From Acanthochlamys bracteata (Eukaryota; Streptophyta; Magnoliopsida; Pandanales; Velloziaceae): DNA of 64,000 nucleotides. The notes under the pieces were generated by a model that was given only the letters and a program-made list of their open reading frames with translations, had not been told where the DNA came from and searched no databases. The stretch covers positions 6,495,524-6,559,523 of the forward strand of contig CM034132.1 in assembly GCA_019914995.1 (NCBI GenBank). The letters are read 5' to 3'. How positions within the stretch are numbered: the stretch's first letter is position 1; every line of letters begins with the position of its first letter. Shown in pieces: positions 48,878 through 60,903 of this stretch. The translations under genes and the position numbers were made by a program.

Positions 48878-49378
48878 TGGTGCAGTGCTGTCTGGAGAAG
48901 AGCAGCTCGATGGGTAGCTGGTGAACTACTAGATGAGGGCAGCTGGTGAACTGCTAGAAGGAGGCAGTTGTGATGAAGCCCTGATTTACTGTTGGGCTTG
49001 CTAATGGGCTTTAGATCACTGCTAAGACTGCTAGTAAAAGTCCATATATTTTTCAATCTCTGCATTCTAGTAGTTGAGAAGAATTAGATTACTTATTTAT
49101 TTCTTTCCATACTTGTAGATCTCTATTATCTTTCAAAATTGTAGTTTTTTAATAGTTAAGGACTCTTAGTTGTTCTCCTATTTATAGGCTTGTAAACCTT
49201 TTCCAAAAGGGAGAATTAGTTGAGAACAACTTGTACTTCTATTATTCGGTATTATCATAATCAACAAATATTGGATTATGCTTCTCTTGTTCTGGCATTC
49301 ACACGAATCAACAGAACAAGTATAGGCATGATAGTCTTACCTTATTAGCGAGTTTTGATTGTAAGATCCACTGCATCA
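48878..49378 (+). repeat. 3' LTR of the CRM/Galadriel-like element
   Basis: 501 bp, ends CCACTGCATCA. It stops only 24 bases from VEN4-like exon 6. Confidence 0.88.
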
Positions 49379-49401
49379 AAAGGTCTTCAACAAGAATGTA
49401 C

Positions 49402-49492
49402 CTTTACTTTCTTAAGGCCATCGAACTCTATGTCAACGTTGTGCTCGTTCACAATGTGCTCAACCAGCTGAATAGGCATATTCTCATGAGAC
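49402..49492 (-). pseudogene. VEN4: VEN4-like exon 6
   Basis: 91 bp, completes TGG with exon 5, then SHENMPIQLVEHIVNEHN and FDGLKKVK. The SHE His is the HD-domain ligand position; plant homologues usually read SHEH. Splice sites are canonical (GTTAG acceptor, AAG/GTACAT donor). Confidence 0.85.
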
Positions 49493-49791
49493 CTAACTAA
49501 AAACTTGAAAATATCAGTTGAGTAAAAATATAATGTTGCTTCTCAAAGAAAATCACCACAAACATTTAAAAGTAACTAACAGTGAAACACCTAAATATGA
49601 ACATCCAGTTTCATAAATACAAAAGAAGTGGTGTTCAAAAAGAAAAGGAAGTGGATATGGTTGCACATAAAGCACCCTTTGAGCAATGTGCAATTTGATC
49701 TTCGTAAATTACATAAGCAATGATGACACTAATACAAATAGATTAAGCTTTTTTAGCAAGTCGATCATAGAAAGCTAGATGCAGGTCTTAC

Positions 49792-49876
49792 CATTGTCTT
49801 CCGCCAAGAATTTGAGGAAGAAACTCATTTCCAAACAGGTGACTAAAAGGTCCATGTCCCACATCATGCAGAAGAC
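49792..49876 (-). pseudogene. VEN4: VEN4-like exon 5, HD motif
   Basis: 85 bp. Encodes LLHDVGHGPFSHLF and NEFLPQIL. The adjacent His-Asp pair is the metal-binding core of the HD superfamily and is intact. Acceptor TTATTAG and donor TG/GTAAGA are canonical. Confidence 0.9.
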
Positions 49877-49965
49877 CTAATAAATAAAACATAATAAAAG
49901 ACAAAGGATTATCAGAAAGTGTAAGCCGTCAGATTAAGACAATGTCATGATCCTTTCAGCTTTAC

Positions 49966-50016
49966 CAGCAAGTTTAACAATCTCTATGTCAAATTGATCA
50001 ATTTCAAGCTCTGCAC
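49966..50016 (-). pseudogene. VEN4: VEN4-like exon 4
   Basis: 51 bp encoding GAELEIDQFDIEIVKLAG, phase 1 in and 1 out. It needs one base from exon 3 that is not available with a GT donor there. Confidence 0.82.
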
Positions 50017-50093
50017 CTTGCATGGGGAAAATAAGCACTGACTGCTTTCCATAGACCATCATACAAATAATACAAACAAGTTAAGTGGTCGAC

Positions 50094-50199
50094 TTGATAG
50101 TTTTGAAGACATCGAAGAGCCTCTCCTGCAAGCCAAAAGACCCTCAGGGAATGCTCAAATCGGCTGTGCACTGCTCCTGGATAAACCAAGTAAGTAAGA
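50094..50199 (-). pseudogene. VEN4: VEN4-like exon 3
   Basis: 106 bp encoding LTYLVYPGAVHSRFEHSL, then RVFWLAGEAL, ending LQNYQ. VHSRFEHS carries the first HD-domain His. Gly after HSL is replaced by Arg. The donor reads CAA/GTCGAC, leaving phase 0, whereas exon 4 needs phase 1: the ancestral junction was probably CAAG/GT with a lost G. Joined as seen, exon 4 hits a TAG. Confidence 0.82.
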
Positions 50200-50369
50200 C
50201 TTGCATATAGTTTGAATGTTAATTAGGCTCACAAACCCAAACTTCAATAACTAAATGCAAATATTTAAACTTAAAGCTCAATTTTATAGAACACTAGACC
50301 TGCGGGTTACACTGTAGTTAGTGTTAGGCTACTAAAGGTTATGATGTGCATAAAATAAAGGTAATTGAA

Positions 50370-50955
50370 ATAAGAATATTAAGATGGATGTGTGGGTATA
50401 TTATAATGAGCAAATACAGAATAAAAGTATACGCTGAGTAGCTGTTGCTCCAATCGAGACAAGTTAAGAGAGGAAATGTTTAGGTGATTAGGACACGTCT
50501 TGCGCAGACCTAAAAATATTGCAGCGCCATAAGAATGATGCTATTTGAATAAAGCATAACAACAACAACAAACTAAGCCTTTATTTCACTTGATTGGAGT
50601 CGGTTGTATGAATCTGTTTCTTCATTCTATTCAATTATAAATAAGATCCAGTGAAAGATCTAATTCCTAGAAATTCTTCGCCATCACCCTAGCCAAGTCA
50701 ATTTTTGTCTACCCTTTTTTCTTCTAACATGTTCAAATAAAATCACATCATTTTTATGCACTGCGATTTGAATAGAACACATTAAGATGATGGGTAGGCC
50801 AAAATTAATATGGCCTAGGATGGTGACGAAGGACTTGAAAGATTTAAATCTTTCACTAAATTTGGTACATAATCCAATTGTATTGAAAAAATAAATTCAT
50901 ATAGTCGACCTTACTCAGAGTTAGATAAGGGTTTAGTTTGTTGTTGTTTTATGAA
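50370..50955 (+). mobile_element. RTE-type LINE 3' fragment, interrupted by another RTE tail
   Basis: Plus-strand translation gives RWMCGYI near 50390, GHVLRRPK near 50495, and after the interruption GRPKLIW, KDLKDLNL and IHIVDLT near 50785-50915. These are successive C-terminal motifs of plant RTE LINEs. It ends in TAGTTTGTTGTTGTTTT near 50950. It lies in the intron upstream of VEN4-like exon 3. Confidence 0.72.
50552..50765 (-). mobile_element. Second RTE 3' tail nested in the first, opposite strand
   Basis: 214 bp flanked by exact 9 bp repeats ATTTGAATA (50543-50551 and 50766-50774). The left end is AACAACAACAAC followed, after a few bases, by AAGCCTTTATTTCACTTG, the reverse complement of the (GTT)n 3' tail of plant RTE LINEs. 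Without it the host LINE frame can be followed across. Confidence 0.7.
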
Positions 50956-51666
50956 CTTAACAGTTTACTTTCTAAACATGATCACGCTTCTAAAATCAAC
51001 TTCATAGAAGGTCAAAATAGTCAACTTTAGAGTTTATCTAATTATAGTTTTAAACTATGCATACACACAATTGAGCATGTAATGTAAACTCCCTAAGATG
51101 GACGTGGGAACCATATATAAAAGTACACGGCCATGATATAATGGTTTTAGAGTTGCTTGGATTCATATGTAAAAGCACGAAAAAGGCAAGATGTAGATGA
51201 GGGCCATTATGCTTGTTTGTTCAGGACACTTACCAATATTTCAAATTCATGAAAGAAAAAGATAGCGTAGCAGGATGATTGACTCATTGATTATGATACA
51301 TGCGTCACCAGCAACGTCAAATCATGCATCAATATGATAAGTGGTGGGATTGCTGCTGGTGATGATTTCCTCACCAAATAACCTAAACCACAAGAAATGC
51401 TTTTAGTAACGATATTAGGCTACTAGGTATGACTAGATGTCAAATACTAGTACTTAAACAAGAACTTCCAATTTTTCAGAACACATTTAGCTTTAAAATT
51501 CAAGTATTGAACCACAAAATCTAAATTGGAAGTTTTCATCATACCACAACTTACACCACCTCATGATACACACTTATAATTAAACAATAGCAGATAGATT
51601 ACAAACGTACCAAGCTGCTAGATCCTTGTAGCCTAAGGCATGAAAAATGGCACCAAATTTAATGGA
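50956..51666. other. VEN4-like intron, no feature seen
   Basis: AT-rich, no repeat or exon recognised. I looked here for the missing LRDLKQLG block and did not find it. Confidence 0.45.
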
Positions 51667-51671
51667 CATGA

Positions 51672-54298
51672 TGTCACGAACCAATTCAAGAGTCATGAAT
51701 GGCATTGGACTAAACTAAGCTAAGCAAAGTCCATCCCAATAAGCCTACAAGAATTGATTTCTAAACAAAACGGTAAGAAAATTTCAAAACAATTCAGCAG
51801 AATCCTTCTTGAAAAATCAAGGGAAAACCTAATTGAAATAAACCAAAACCACAATACCACAAGTTTTTATAAACTACACCAAGACAAAATAAAAATACGC
51901 AAAAGACTTAGCAGCTTATACAACCGCTATATGTTGTACTAAATCTAAACAAAAGGAGAAAACAAATAAATCAACAATCGGGTGCCAAGCCTATAATTTA
52001 CAACAATAATAAGAATAGTACAGTCCCTCGAGTGTTACAAAGCTAAGAAAATGAAATATCAAATGACTAACATACCATTATGTGTCTTCAATCCACGGGT
52101 GCGGAGTCCACTAAAGTCAAATAAAACCTATAAGACTGGGAGAGGCAAAGGAAAGGAAAGAGGGTGATTCCAGTCTCAATGAGGTGAAAAGTAGATGCAT
52201 CACTTAAGATTTCTAATGCATTATCTAATGTTTGATTCCTATATTTATATATGTACAAAAATACAAGGATTGATCAGGATCATTCCTACGAAGTCCTGAA
52301 TCGTCCCATACCAACTCAGTCTTCGGTAGAGAAGATACGATAAAAATGAGATGTAACAGACAACAACCCATTCCTTTTATGAGGTTATTATGCTATGCAA
52401 ATTCTCTATTCTAATGTTACATAGTTATGCATATACAGTTAATGACTCAACTTAAGGAATTTTGCATATCCTTATGCCAGACAATTGACTATATACTATT
52501 CTCAAAGTGATATACATCTTTATGTATGCCAACATATCCATGCACTCATTTCAAGGCCATAATACATACATATAATATATCTACACCAACAAGCATATGA
52601 TAATAAAATATGTAATCCATAAAAAACGGCCATATAGCTTAAGTGACCGAGTAAGACCACATCTCTAACTCGCATCACGTCACTATACATATCACACAAG
52701 CATTCATATATAATACTTTTATATATTAGAGTTAATCAAACTCGGTGCCTAGTATGCCCTGGGATCCACCGGGAAGCAATACCATCACAGCTCGATGCCT
52801 AGTATATTCTGGGACCCATCGGCTATCCATATATCTCGGTGCCTAATATATTTTGGGATCCACCGTATCAATATCTCGCACAAGCATCCATAATATAATA
52901 GGTTATGACAATACTTGTCAAGTCTATATTGTCCCATACCAATGCAGTCCATAAGAAGTAGATGCAACACAATAAATTTTCATATAATAAATATGTTATG
53001 CCCAATGCCTTCAATGCAATTATAGTTAACTTAGGCATATATGAAAGGTAAGCATTAACATGTATATTGCAATATTCTCATAATGATGCCATATAGTCTA
53101 TAATATCCGAACATGATATCAAGTAGGCATAAGCATGTACATACATATACAATATTAAGGATAAATCATAATATGTAAGAAGAATGGCAAGGTATGCCAT
53201 AATTTCCAAAACAAATGTTACCTGTGTCGGAAGCTTAACGATAAAGCTATAGAAACAAAGACACGATAACCCTCACCTGAAGTCAATGCAATTACTTAGG
53301 TCACCGGTTGAACTCTAAGCCGCACTAATCAGCCCCAAATCACTCGTGCAACCTTAAAGCATATAAAGATACATTCAATACTTATTTACGCTAAACGGAG
53401 TCTAAACTCAACACTTGCAATAGAAGACATAATCAAGTTCAAGCCTAAAACCATTTCGCCCGAATCGCCGCACATCATAACCAATCTAGCTTCCGTCCAT
53501 CCAATTACTCACCCAATTCTAATCATTGTACAATTAATACTAGAATTAGCAAGTTCAAGAACTCTGAACGAGATGATTGGAGTTCAAATGGGTTTCCGTT
53601 CTAGCTGCAAACTTGTCCATTTACGATCCAAAGATACCTAAAATAAATTGAGTCAAGACTAGCCCAATAACACGTTCGAGGGTTCAAAACAGTCATAAAA
53701 GTGTATATGGCTTACCTCGGCCGTGGAGCCTGCTAACTCGCCGGATTTCAGCAAGAGATAGGGTTCCGGCAAGAGTGAAATTTTCAACAACAAAAGAACC
53801 ATCAACAGCAATAGAACTCAACAATGCCGATGGCCAATCAGAAATAAACTCCAATGGCCGGAATTGACTAAAATAACGTCGGTGCAGCAAACTAGCTCGT
53901 TCTGTCGCCGGAGTAGAATTTTCACCCAATTGATAGATGGGAAGGTATTAGCAAGACAAGGAGACCGTTTCTTGTACCTCAGCGCAGTGAAATTGCCGGA
54001 AAAAAGCTCCAACGAAGTTAGGGTTTTTGCTCGGTTCTTCCTAAATCCGACGAATTTGAGGTAACAAAGATAAGAGAAGGGTGAGGAGAAGAACGCTTGA
54101 GGGAGAAAGAAGCAAAATCGGCGTCGGAGGGGGTAAAGTAGCGCCGGCAAGGAGACCGAGGGGGTTGTCGCGGAAGAGGTAAGGAAGAAAAGAAAAAAAA
54201 TAAAAATAAAGATGAAGGTCTAAGAGAAAAAATACATGAAAGGGCCTTTACCTCAAAAAATGACTTAGCTTGTCCTTCTAGTAAGCCTAGATATTGTA
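51672..54298 (-). repeat. 3' LTR of the LARD-like element
   Basis: 2627 bp, TGTCACGAACC to GATATTGTA. Contains a three-copy minisatellite near 52738-52872. Open frames 53693-54320 are inside the LTR. Confidence 0.87.
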
Positions 54299-57200
54299 AT
54301 ATAACCCCCTTTTTTTTCAAAATTCGTCCTCAACTTTTCCAAATAAAAAGATAGAACCTATAGTTCAAAAATTCGAACGATCCAACAACACCTCACTCTA
54401 AGCGCCACACTTCTGTCAACACGAGACAACATTAAATCTAAGTCTAAGGGTGATATGTCCGAACAAGGTCTATATAGGATCTTAGTCATGTAGCATGACG
54501 TATAATTCTTCTATTTCTTTATGAATGCAACATCATCCCCAAATGTTTTAAAGTAGTGTGAATTTCTCTTGGCTAAATCACAAATATACGGATCTCTAAC
54601 TCCAATCAAGCAGATAATGATCTCTATAACAATCAAAAGTTTCTTCTTGGATTTGAGATCACTCCCAAAATAATTATGCCAGGTAACTATGAAAGAACAT
54701 ATACTCTTATTAAGAAATCACCTAATAGCACTATCCTCCATACTAATAATTGTTACGATCTAAATTTACTCACAATCAATCAATGGACAAGAGGAAAACA
54801 AATTGTGGGACTAGCCCTCCGTTCGACTCTCTCAAGGTTCCTACCAAACGTTCACGACGATAAATTAAATAATTACGTGATCCAGTTACAATAACAAAAT
54901 CTCAACATCAAAGAACTACTCTTAAAAATTCTAAAATATGAGCGAAAGTTTTCTCAGGAACTAACTAACAAAATTATCTCGAGCAAATAGAGGTTTGTTG
55001 ATGGAAAACATCGAGCCCTTATACTTTTTCATATTGTCAAATTTAGCAGGACCTTACGCATCCTCGAGAGGTGCCCTAAAGTGTTCCAATACATCAAAGG
55101 CTCAATCTGTTCCAAATCATTTAATAAAGATTGAATTCCATTTGCAAATTGTACAGACACTGCTCCACATATTGTCACTTTGTTAGGATGTTTCTGAAAC
55201 ACCTACGTGCTCCTTGCTGAAACCTATAATGAAGGTAAGGGTCTAGATATCGATCGAAAACATAGGACTCCAAGAAGAACTTAACTCTCGGTAGATGGTT
55301 CAGATCCTTCAACGAGGTAAACATGATCATTGCGTTGGGGATTAAAACAGAAAGTCCACAAAAGAAAGACAAGTTGTTGAAGGCTCAAGCATTCCACATT
55401 CCTAAAAATTCTCTCGGTTGCCATGGACTTCTACATTACTAGTCGGTAAACCTCTAACTCTAGATTATGTTGCAACGTGGTTGATTGGCTTCCAAAGGTG
55501 GCAGTTAATGTAGAACTAACGCCCAATCATTTATGCGTAGATTAGAGGACATGTTATCCAAGAAGCAATCTGTATCACACGGTCCACCAATAGTCCTAGC
55601 TTTTAATCCTCTACAAGAAGAAATCAGACAATTCTTATTGTTTGTCACCTAAAACCAAAATACCAATCCTTAAACACCAACAAGAGAACACTTTCAAACT
55701 ATAAGTGTAACCATAGTTGATCGTGAACTAGTTTGGATATAAGAAAATACCTAAACAAGAGTAAGATAACTAATCGAAAATATAACCTCATTAGCAAGCA
55801 AATCACATCGCTAAACACATTATCTGAGGACTTAGATAAAAGAACATCTACTGAAATAACTAGAAAATTTTTGCTCTTAGTTCTAAATCAACTCTAATTG
55901 AATTCTCAATAACAAGCACTAAACTTTATAACAATGCATAAATCCACGCATGAATCTACTGAAGGATGGATGAGATTCTTTGGAAACAAAACTTATCTTT
56001 AACACAAACATGCAGCCTTAGCATTAAGTTAATGCATGCATTTACAAAATTAAAATCAGGTCTAACAAAAATATTAGAGCCATAACACGAATGAATCCTT
56101 CTAATATGATTACACAACTACGAATAAGAAATATATTTCAAGCTACTAGCTGCATCAACGAGTTGATAGCCAAAATTAATAAATAGAATAATTCAAAAAA
56201 AAACGCTCGACTGAATATAACAAAACTAGTGGAGACGACATTCTCATAACAATGAAACATATAATTAAACAAGCTATTCCATGGCCCAAGTAGAAGAAAT
56301 GTCACTTAAAAGAAAATAATCTATACAATCACAAGTCTAATTTGACTTTACCAAAATATCAAAACTACGAATTAATCAGTTAAGCCATCAATAAGTCCAT
56401 TAAGAAAACATGCCTTTAATCACAAATCAAGCTACCAAAAATGATGCATCAATATAACATATCAACTGCAGAAGTTAAGACCGTAGACAATAGGAGTGTA
56501 ATGAAAACACTACTAGAGCCATCGCTAAAGGAAGAAAAGAAATATGGGATTCATTTGATTCTATCACTAACTAAAATGAGTCTAAAGCAAACAATTTAAA
56601 TTTAGAAGAGCCTTTACAAACAGGAGAAATGAAAGATAACATCCATAACGATATTACAAAGGGATGCAACGAACCTCATCTACCAATAAGTATTTACTAT
56701 AACGAAGATTGCACCAATAAATATTAATCAATAGTTGTAAACCATTAAACTTGTATAGCGCAACACTTAACAATAGAGTAAAACTCTATTTCTAGAGTGC
56801 TCGGGTCTTAACTAATCTAAACCTTAGAAGTCCAATAATCATCAAGTTACTAATACTATCATCTATTTGACATAGTTAAAAAGATAAGTACAACAAGCCC
56901 AAAGAGATTAGAAATATCAAATATCTCACGAAAATGACATTAAAACTAGAGATGCCTAGCACAATTTTATCTGGACTTACGGAAATCCAAAACATATTAG
57001 ATATTAATCAAACAATACATAACTAGTAAATATGCATATAAATAATGAAATACTATTAGACAAATAATTTCGCCAAATGAATTAACAAAATAAAATGGTC
57101 TTAATGATTAGCAATAACTTAACATACCCTAATACTTTGAAAAGCGAGTAAATAACTATGTAATTGAACAATAAGGAGCAACTCAATAGAGCGTAATCAA

Positions 57201-58199
57201 CTTCATGACCAAGTAAAATAGATAATGGTATGTTAAGATTGTCATGCAATAAGAAATGATTTCCATAAGAATAGAAATAGTTAGGCTATAAATAAGTTCT
57301 TAAGAAAAAAGAAAAATAATAATAATAATAATAATAATAATAATCTAGAGAACGAACAACTAAATGAATAGAAACAATTTATCCTACAAATATAGATATT
57401 AAGTGAACTAATAATCAAATAACAATTAGTACCAATCACTAACCCAATAATAATTAAGACACTAGTTAACTCACTAGCAATTAACGCTAGTCAACAAACC
57501 AATAACAAATAATGCTAATTGATAGATCAATCCCGATAAATACCAGCCAACGAACTAAAGTAAATATCAATTAACTATAATTATTTATTTATTATTATGA
57601 TTTTAATAGTGATCAATCGGTCAGCCTCTAATAATCATTACCAATTAATGAATTCAACACACACCAATCATAAAACATCCAACCATCATGCTATTAGACC
57701 TAATCCGCTTAATTTATAAGCTTGTAATTAACACTTGTCGTAATAGCATCGAAGGTCTCCTTCTCGTCGCAGTTTACAGCACACCTACTACAACATACAC
57801 TTGGCAAACGTTGGAGTAATATCATAAGTGCACCACCTGGCTATACTGAAGCAGATCTTTTGCGTTGTGCCTATGGTCCCACAAGATGCACGACACTTAA
57901 TACAGCCGCTAAAGGGTCCGTGTTGATAGAATTACAATAACTTCATATTTCGATTATAGCTAAGAGTACTAACACAAGGCCTTAGATGCGCATATGTTTG
58001 ATTCTTAATTTAGTAGGCACGAACCTTATAACTTTACAGCTTGCCAACACAACAATAATAATAATAAAATCTAAGTAAGAACTCTAGCGTTGACGTGGTA
58101 GCCTTAATTAAACACAAGTACAATTGAAATTCAGGATGCTAATGTAGTGATCCTATAGCTTTGTAACCTCTTCGAATCGACCATGCTTTGATACTATTT
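54299..58199 (-). other. Non-coding interior of the LARD-like element
   Basis: AT-rich; no frame above about 70 codons and no retrotransposon motif. An ATA microsatellite lies at about 57317-57343 and another short one near 58053-58066. Confidence 0.65.
57317..57343. repeat. AAT trinucleotide microsatellite
   Basis: About nine uninterrupted AAT/ATA units in the LARD-like interior. Confidence 0.9.
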
Positions 58200-59088
58200 T
58201 GTCACAACCCAATTCAAGAATTATGACCGGCATTGTACTAAACTAAGCCTAAGCAAAGTCCAGCCCAATAAGACTACAAAAATTGATTTCTAACAAAACG
58301 TGTAAGAATTTTCAAAAAAAAATCGGCAGAATAATTCTTGAAAAATTAAGGGAAAACTAATTGAAATAAACCAAAACCACAATACCAAAAGTTCCTATAA
58401 ACTACACCAAGACAAAATAAAATTACACAAAAGACTTAACAGCTTATACAACCGCTACATATAGTAATAAATCTCAACAAAAGGAGAAAACAAATAAATC
58501 AACAATCGGGTGCCAAGCCTAATTTACAACAATAATAAGAATAGTACAGTCCCTCGAGCCTTATAGAGCCAACTAAATAAAATATGAAACGACTAACATA
58601 CCCATTATGTGTCTTCAATCAATGGGTACGGAGTCCACTAAAGTAAAATAAAACCTTGTAAGACTGAGAGAGGCTGAGGAAAGAAAAAAGTGTGAGGCCA
58701 GTCTCGGTGAGGTGAAAAACAAATGCATCTTTTAAGATTTCTAATGCATTAACTAATGTTTGATTCCTATATTTCTACATCTACAAAGATTCAAGGATTG
58801 ATCAGGATCATTCGTACCAAGTCCTGAATTGTCCCATACTGACTCAGTCCTCGGTAGAGAGGATACGATAAAAATAAGATATAACACAAAATATTTCTTT
58901 TATGAGGTTATTATGCTATGCAAATTCTCTATTCTAATGTTATATAGTTATGCATATGCAGTTAATGACTCAACTTGAGTAATGTTGCATATGCTTATAC
59001 TAGACAATCGACTATATACTATTCTCAAAGTGATATGCATCTTTATGTATGCCAACATACCCATGCACTAATTTCAAAGCCATAATAC

Positions 59089-59119
<31 letters not shown>

Positions 59120-60781
59120 CCACACCAGCAAGTATATGATAATAATGTATGCAATGCATCAGATGCAGCCATATAGCTTAAGTGACCGAGTGAGATCACA
59201 TCTCTAACTCGCATCACGTCACTATATATATCACACAAGTATTCATATATAATACCTTTATATATTAGAATGAAGCAAGCTCGGTGCCAATATATTTTGG
59301 GACCCATCGGTAATCTATATCTCATAACTCGATGCCTAGTATATCTTGGGATCCATCGGCTATCCATATATCTCAGTGCTCGGTATGTCCTGAGACTCAC
59401 TATATCAATATCTCACACAAGTATCCATAATATAATAGGTTATGACAATAATTGTTAGATTCTGCATTATCCCATACCAATGCAGTCCCTAACAAACAGA
59501 TGCAACACAATAGGTTTTCACACAATGAAGATGTTATGCCCAATGTTTTCAATGCTATTATAGTTATACTCAGGCATATATGAAAGGTAAGTATTGGCAT
59601 GTATATTGCAATATTCTCATAATGATGCCATATAGTCTACAATATTCGGACATGCTAGCAATAACTCTAAACATGATATCAAGTAAGCATAAGTATGTAC
59701 ATGCATATGTAGCATAAAGGATAAATCATAATATTTAAGAAGAATGGCAAAATATGCCATAATTCCCAAAGCTTAACGATATAGCTATAGAAACAAAGAC
59801 ACGGTAACCCTCACTTAAAGTCCATGTAATTACTCAGGTCACCGGTTGAACTCTAAGCCGCACTACTTAGCCCCAAATCACTCGTGCAACCTTAAAGCAT
59901 ATAAAGATACTTTCAATACTTATTTACGATAAACGGAGTCTAAACTCAACACTTGCAATAGAAGACATAACAAAGTTCAAGCCTAAAACCATTTCGCCCG
60001 AATCGCCACACATCATAACCAATCTAGGTTCCATCCATCCAATCACTTACCTAATTCTAATCCCTATAGAATTAATACTAGAATTAGTAAGTTCAAGAAC
60101 TCACTAGCTAAACGAGACGATTGGAGTTAAATGGGTTTCCATTTAACTCCAATTTACGATCCAAAGATACCTAAAACAAATTGAGTCAAGACTAACCCAA
60201 TAACACGTTCGAGGGTTCAAAAGAGTCACAAAAGTGTATACGGCTTACCTCAGCCGTGGAGCCCGTTGGCTCGCTAGATTTTGCCAAGAGGTAGGGTTCC
60301 AGCCAGAGAGAAATTTTTGGCAACAAAAGAACCATCAATAGAAATAGAATACAACAATGCTGACGGCGAATCAAGAAATAAACACGAATGGCCGGAATCG
60401 ACTAAAATAACGTCGGCGCGGCGAACTAGCTAGTTCCAACGCCGGAGTAGAATTTTCACCCAATTGATAGAGAGGAAGGTGATAGCAAGACAAGGAGAAC
60501 ATTTCTTGTACCTCAGCGCAGTCAATTACCGACAAAGTTAGGGTTTTTACTCGGTTCTACCTAAATCCGACAAATTTGAGGTAACAAAGGTAAGAGAAGG
60601 GTGAGGAGAAGAACGCTGGAGGGAGAAAGAAGCAAGGAGACCGAGGGGGCTGTCGAGGAAGTGGTAAGGAAGAAAAAAAAAATGATAATAAAGATGAAGG
60701 GATAAGAGGAAAAATTACATGAAAGGGCCTTTACCTCAAAAATTTACTTGATTTGTCCCTCTAGTAAGCCTAGATATTATA
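58200..60781 (-). repeat. 5' LTR of the LARD-like element
   Basis: 2582 bp, alignable with 51672-54298. Has a TA dinucleotide expansion at about 59090-59114 that the other LTR lacks, and lacks a block of several tens of bases near 60600-60650 that the other has. Confidence 0.87.
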
Positions 60782-60865
60782 CATGATTACCAAATCAAAT
60801 ATTTCTACAACACATTGGATATAAATGTAGCAATAGCAAATAACAACTCAGATAGTGATTTATAG

Positions 60866-60903
60866 CTCTGAAACTGTTCAGTGTCAATAAACTTCAAGCA
60901 GAG
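60866..60903 (-). pseudogene. VEN4: VEN4-like exon 2
   Basis: About 38 bp encoding CLKFIDTEQFQ. A CACAG acceptor precedes it, but its phase does not fit exon 1. The expected donor after TTTCAGAG reads CT instead of GT. Confidence 0.7.

Larger units (their letters stand above)
38135..49378 (+). mobile_element. Ty3-gypsy chromovirus (CRM/Galadriel/Reina-like) interrupted by an Athila element
   Basis: LTRs at 38135-38636 and 48878-49378 (about 500 bp). The primer site GTTTGGTATCAGAGCTGCC starts at 38637, and GGCATGGAGAGAA stands before the 3' LTR. Flanks are AAAGA (38130-38134) and AAAGG (49379-49383), a TSD with one mismatch. Without the nested 5.5 kb element it would be about 5.8 kb. RT motifs ([26 protein letters not shown]) and the short LTR fit the CRM/Galadriel/Reina side of chromoviruses; I cannot decide among them. 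Confidence 0.87.
51672..60781 (-). mobile_element. Tekay-related LTR element without coding capacity (LARD-like)
   Basis: LTRs at 51672-54298 and 58200-60781, with an exact target duplication CATGA (51667-51671 and 60782-60786). The primer site, minus strand AGTATCAAAGCATGG, is at 58181-58195. The polypurine tract on the minus strand (GAAAAAAAAGGGGGTT) lies just right of the left LTR. The 3.9 kb interior (54299-58199) shows no gag or pol motif in any frame. LTR blocks and the 3' internal AATTCGTCCTC match the Tekay-like element at 4266-14641, so it probably depends on such an element for proteins. It occupies the VEN4-like intron between exons 2 and 3. Confidence 0.88.

Noticed and set aside
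57300..57345. Possible CRISPR-like or origin-type iteron array
   Set aside because: It is a simple AAT microsatellite without spacers, in a plant nuclear context.
59074..59400. Minus-strand frame of 108 codons
   Set aside because: It overlaps the LTR minisatellite and a TA expansion; its partner LTR does not preserve the frame.
51840..60781. Long direct repeats that could be a segmental duplication
   Set aside because: Exact CATGA duplication, primer site and polypurine tract show they are LTRs of one element.
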